A model generated the notes under the pieces. It saw only the letters and a list, made by a program, of their open reading frames with translations, had not been told where the DNA came from and searched no databases. A DNA stretch of 64,000 nucleotides from CBFFRJ01 sp051486985. Lineage in GTDB: Bacteria > Pseudomonadota > Gammaproteobacteria > Enterobacterales > Enterobacteriaceae. The stretch spans positions 71,425 to 135,424 of the forward strand of contig NZ_JAHVDV010000010.1 in NCBI RefSeq assembly GCF_051486985.1. The letters run 5' to 3'. A program made the position numbers and the translations under genes. Positions 61,961-64,000 of this stretch are shown here, piece by piece (within the stretch, counting starts at the first letter, position 1; each line of letters starts with the position of its first letter).

Positions 61961-63022
61961 ATGGCAACCCTGACTCTAAACAACATCGCAAAGACCTTTA
62001 ACGGGCAGACCCTTATTCCCGGTCTTGATTTGACCATTCACCACGGCGAGTTTATTGCGCTGGTGGGGCCATCCGGCTGCGGAAAATCCACCCTGTTGCG
62101 AATGATTGCCGGGCTGGAGAGCATTGACGGCGGCGAACTTGTGCTCGACGGCGAGGTGATTAACGACCGCTCGCCGCAGGAGCGCAACATGGCGATGGTC
62201 TTTCAGAACTACGCCCTCTACCCGCATATGACGGTGGCCGAGAATCTCGGTTTCTCGCTTAAAATGCAGCGGCTAGAGAAAGCGAAAATCGACAAACAGG
62301 TGCAACAGGCGGCAGAAACCTTAGGGCTGACGCCGCTGCTGGCGCGCAAACCGTCGCAGCTTTCCGGCGGGCAGCGCCAGCGCGTGGCGATGGGCAGGGC
62401 GATATTGCGCCATCCGCGCCTGTTTCTGTTCGACGAACCGCTGTCTAACCTCGATGCCAAACTGCGCGTTGAACTGCGCACCGAAATTAAAGCCCTGCAC
62501 CAGCGGCTCAACACCACCATGATCTACGTCACCCACGACCAGATTGAAGCCATGACCATGGCCGATCGCATTGTGGTGCTGCGCGACGGCCATATTGAGC
62601 AGGTGGGTACGCCGCTGGAGCTGTACGACCGCCCGGCTAACGCCTTTGTCGCCAGCTTTATTGGCTCGCCATCCATGAATCTGTTCAGTGGACGAGTAGA
62701 CAGGCAGGGCGTGGTGCTTACCGAGGATGGCATCGCGCTGCCGGTGACACAAAACACCAGGCTGGATGTCGGCTCTCGGGTGCTCTATGGCGTGCGCCCG
62801 CAACACTTTTTGCTGACGCCGGAGGCGACTATCGCTGCGCAGGTCAACGTGGTGGAACCCACCGGGTCGGAAACACAGATTCTGCTCAACATCGGGCACA
62901 AGAAAGTGACCACGCTGTTCCACCAGCGCGTCAAAACAGAGCCGGGCGAAACCCTGAAAATAGCCCCTGATGCCCGCCATGCACACCTGTTTGATGCCGA
63001 CAGCGGGGTGCGGCTAAATTAA
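61961..63022 (+). CDS. ABC transporter ATP-binding protein, UgpC/MalK type
   Basis: This 353-residue ATPase has Walker A GPSGCGKST (about 37-45), signature LSGGQRQRVAMGRA, Walker B LFLFDEPLSNLDAK and the switch histidine in YVTHDQIEA. A C-terminal TOBE domain places it in the MalK/UgpC group. It starts three bases after the permease stop. It energises import of the unknown substrate. Confidence 0.95.
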   Translation: MATLTLNNIAKTFNGQTLIPGLDLTIHHGEFIALVGPSGCGKSTLLRMIAGLESIDGGELVLDGEVINDRSPQERNMAMVFQNYALYPHMTVAENLGFSLKMQRLEKAKIDKQVQQAAETLGLTPLLARKPSQLSGGQRQRVAMGRAILRHPRLFLFDEPLSNLDAKLRVELRTEIKALHQRLNTTMIYVTHDQIEAMTMADRIVVLRDGHIEQVGTPLELYDRPANAFVASFIGSPSMNLFSGRVDRQGVVLTEDGIALPVTQNTRLDVGSRVLYGVRPQHFLLTPEATIAAQVNVVEPTGSETQILLNIGHKKVTTLFHQRVKTEPGETLKIAPDARHAHLFDADSGVRLN

Positions 63023-63074
63023 TCCCCGACGGCGCTATAATGCAGGCAGTGCTTACGCCAGATGAGAAGAAAAG

Positions 63075-63836
63075 ATGACTGAACATCGTTATACCCGGTA
63101 CGGGAGTTTAGAAAACAAGGCGGTGCTGATTACCGGCGGGGCGAGCGGCATTGGCGCGGATCTGGTGCGCGCCTTCAGCCAGCAGGCGAGCCGGGTGCAT
63201 TTTCTCGACATCGATGCGCAAGCCGCAGCGGCGGTTGTCGTGCAAACCGGTGCGCATTTTCACAAGGTGGATGTGCGCGACATCACCGCACTGCGCCGGG
63301 TTATTGACGAGATAGCGGGGCAGGAAGGGGGCATTGACATACTTATTAACAATGCCGCCCGTGACGACCGCACCGATACGTTAACCATCGAACCGGACGG
63401 CTGGCGGGAGAGCCTGGCGGTGAATCTCGATCACCAGTTTTTCGCAAGCCAGGCTGTAGCCGCATTAATGAAAGCGCGTAGCGGCGGCGCTATCATTCTC
63501 ACCAGTTCCACCAGTTTTATGAAGGGGAGGCCCGGTATGGCAGGCTATACCACCTCTAAAGCAGCAATAGTGGGGCTGAGCCTGACCCTGGCGCGGGAGC
63601 TCGGGCCGCTTGGTATTCGGGTAAACTGCATTGTGCCAGGGGCGATTTCAACGTCGCGCCAGCAGGCGCTGTGGCGCACGCCGGAGTCGGAAAAAGAGAT
63701 CAGGGCCATGCAGTCGCTGGATATCACGCTGGAAGGGCGGGATGTGGCGGCGATGGCGCTGTTTGTCGCCTCCGATGATGCCCGTGGGTGCACGGGGGCC
63801 CAGTTTTTTGTCGATGCAGGAATAAGGTTGGTTTAG
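63075..63836 (+). CDS. Short-chain dehydrogenase/reductase
   Basis: This 253-residue SDR has the cofactor motif TGGASGIG (about 20-27), an aspartate after the second strand (FLDID) suggesting NAD, NNAA, catalytic serine in TSSTS and YTTSK. It is the last gene of the operon, 52 bases after the ATPase. It could oxidise the alcohol or reduce the carbonyl released by the dioxygenase (inference). Confidence 0.93.
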   Translation: MTEHRYTRYGSLENKAVLITGGASGIGADLVRAFSQQASRVHFLDIDAQAAAAVVVQTGAHFHKVDVRDITALRRVIDEIAGQEGGIDILINNAARDDRTDTLTIEPDGWRESLAVNLDHQFFASQAVAALMKARSGGAIILTSSTSFMKGRPGMAGYTTSKAAIVGLSLTLARELGPLGIRVNCIVPGAISTSRQQALWRTPESEKEIRAMQSLDITLEGRDVAAMALFVASDDARGCTGAQFFVDAGIRLV

Positions 63837-64000
63837 GTCAGGTGCGCCCGGTTCCCCTCACCCTGGCCCTTATGTCTTGATCTTCTCCGCTCAGCCGGAG
63901 AAGATCCCCGACTGATCATCGGGAGGTGACCGGTGAGCATCCCCTGGCCCTGGTGCCTCTGAGCCCGTGGGAGAGATTATGCCCCGGTCACCTGTTTCCC
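63837..64000. repeat. Nested inverted repeats after the dehydrogenase gene
   Basis: Three dyads follow one another. GATCTTCTCCG (63879-63889) pairs with CGGAGAAGATC (63896-63906). CCCGA pairs with TCGGG across CTGATCA just after it. GGTGACCGG (63925-63933) pairs with CCGGTCACC (63984-63992). No T-runs follow, so this is a structured repeat element rather than a plain terminator. No gene is visible. Confidence 0.6.

Noticed and set aside
1..64000. CRISPR arrays, tRNA or rRNA genes, insertion sequences and prophage genes
   Set aside because: None seen: no regularly spaced repeats, no transposase or integrase frames, no tRNA-like cloverleaf noticed by eye. A tRNAscan-SE run would settle the tRNA point.

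Overview
The window comes from the chromosome of an enterobacterium. Conserved proteins (MppA, ZntB, TtcA, NifJ/YdbK, LdhA, YdbH, AzoR, HrpA, AldA, GapC, CybB, UspE, Fnr, Ogt, SmrA) read like close orthologues of the Escherichia coli terminus-region genes. Chromosomal fosA, an intact gapC and the accessory gene content point to Enterobacter, Lelliottia or a near relative rather than Escherichia. This is inferred from recognised protein sequences; no search was run.

Layout. 0-5.7 kb: 3' end of mppA, two small genes flanking a RyhB-like sRNA with a Fur box, a chemoreceptor without a sensor domain behind a likely FliA promoter, zntB, the sRNA FnrS with its FNR box, a proline-rich peptide gene, and ttcA. 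5.7-17 kb: small membrane/basic/KTSC proteins, nifJ, ydbJ, hslJ, ldhA, ydbH-ynbE (ydbL not found) and azoR. 17-26.7 kb: hrpA, a four-gene MarR/EmrB/EmrA/outer-membrane-factor efflux operon, ydcF. 26.8-36.8 kb: aldA, an esterase-like gene, an orphan fimbrial adhesin, gapC, cybB, a PACE efflux gene with a divergent LysR regulator, uspE, fnr, ogt. 36.9-45.7 kb: the sRNA McaS with a CRP site, smrA, a 1-kb gene-poor stretch with a hexanucleotide microsatellite and large inverted repeats, a Tsr/Tar-type chemoreceptor, a diguanylate cyclase, a LysR gene and the relic of a lac locus (truncated lacY and lacI fused head to head). 45.7-57.7 kb: accessory genes (fosA, AhpD-like, phosphotransferase, DUF1304, GrpB, GNAT, several exported proteins, an M48 peptidase, a DUF3829 lipoprotein) and a ParE-type toxin-antitoxin pair. 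57.9-63.8 kb: one tight operon joining a TauD/AtsK-like Fe(II)/2-oxoglutarate dioxygenase to a complete CUT1 (sugar-type) ABC importer and a short-chain dehydrogenase.

How it fits together. Three regulatory RNAs recognised by sequence (RyhB-like, FnrS, McaS) and the FNR protein itself tie the window to iron, oxygen and carbon control. NifJ and LdhA are pyruvate enzymes that fit micro-aerobic or anaerobic metabolism. McaS, two chemoreceptors with FliA-like promoters and a diguanylate cyclase concern the motile/sessile switch. The best candidate for an undescribed system is the dioxygenase-importer-dehydrogenase operon at 57.9-63.8 kb. It looks like uptake and oxidative opening of a carbohydrate-like or sulfate-ester substrate, using a transporter class not usual for TauD-family enzymes.
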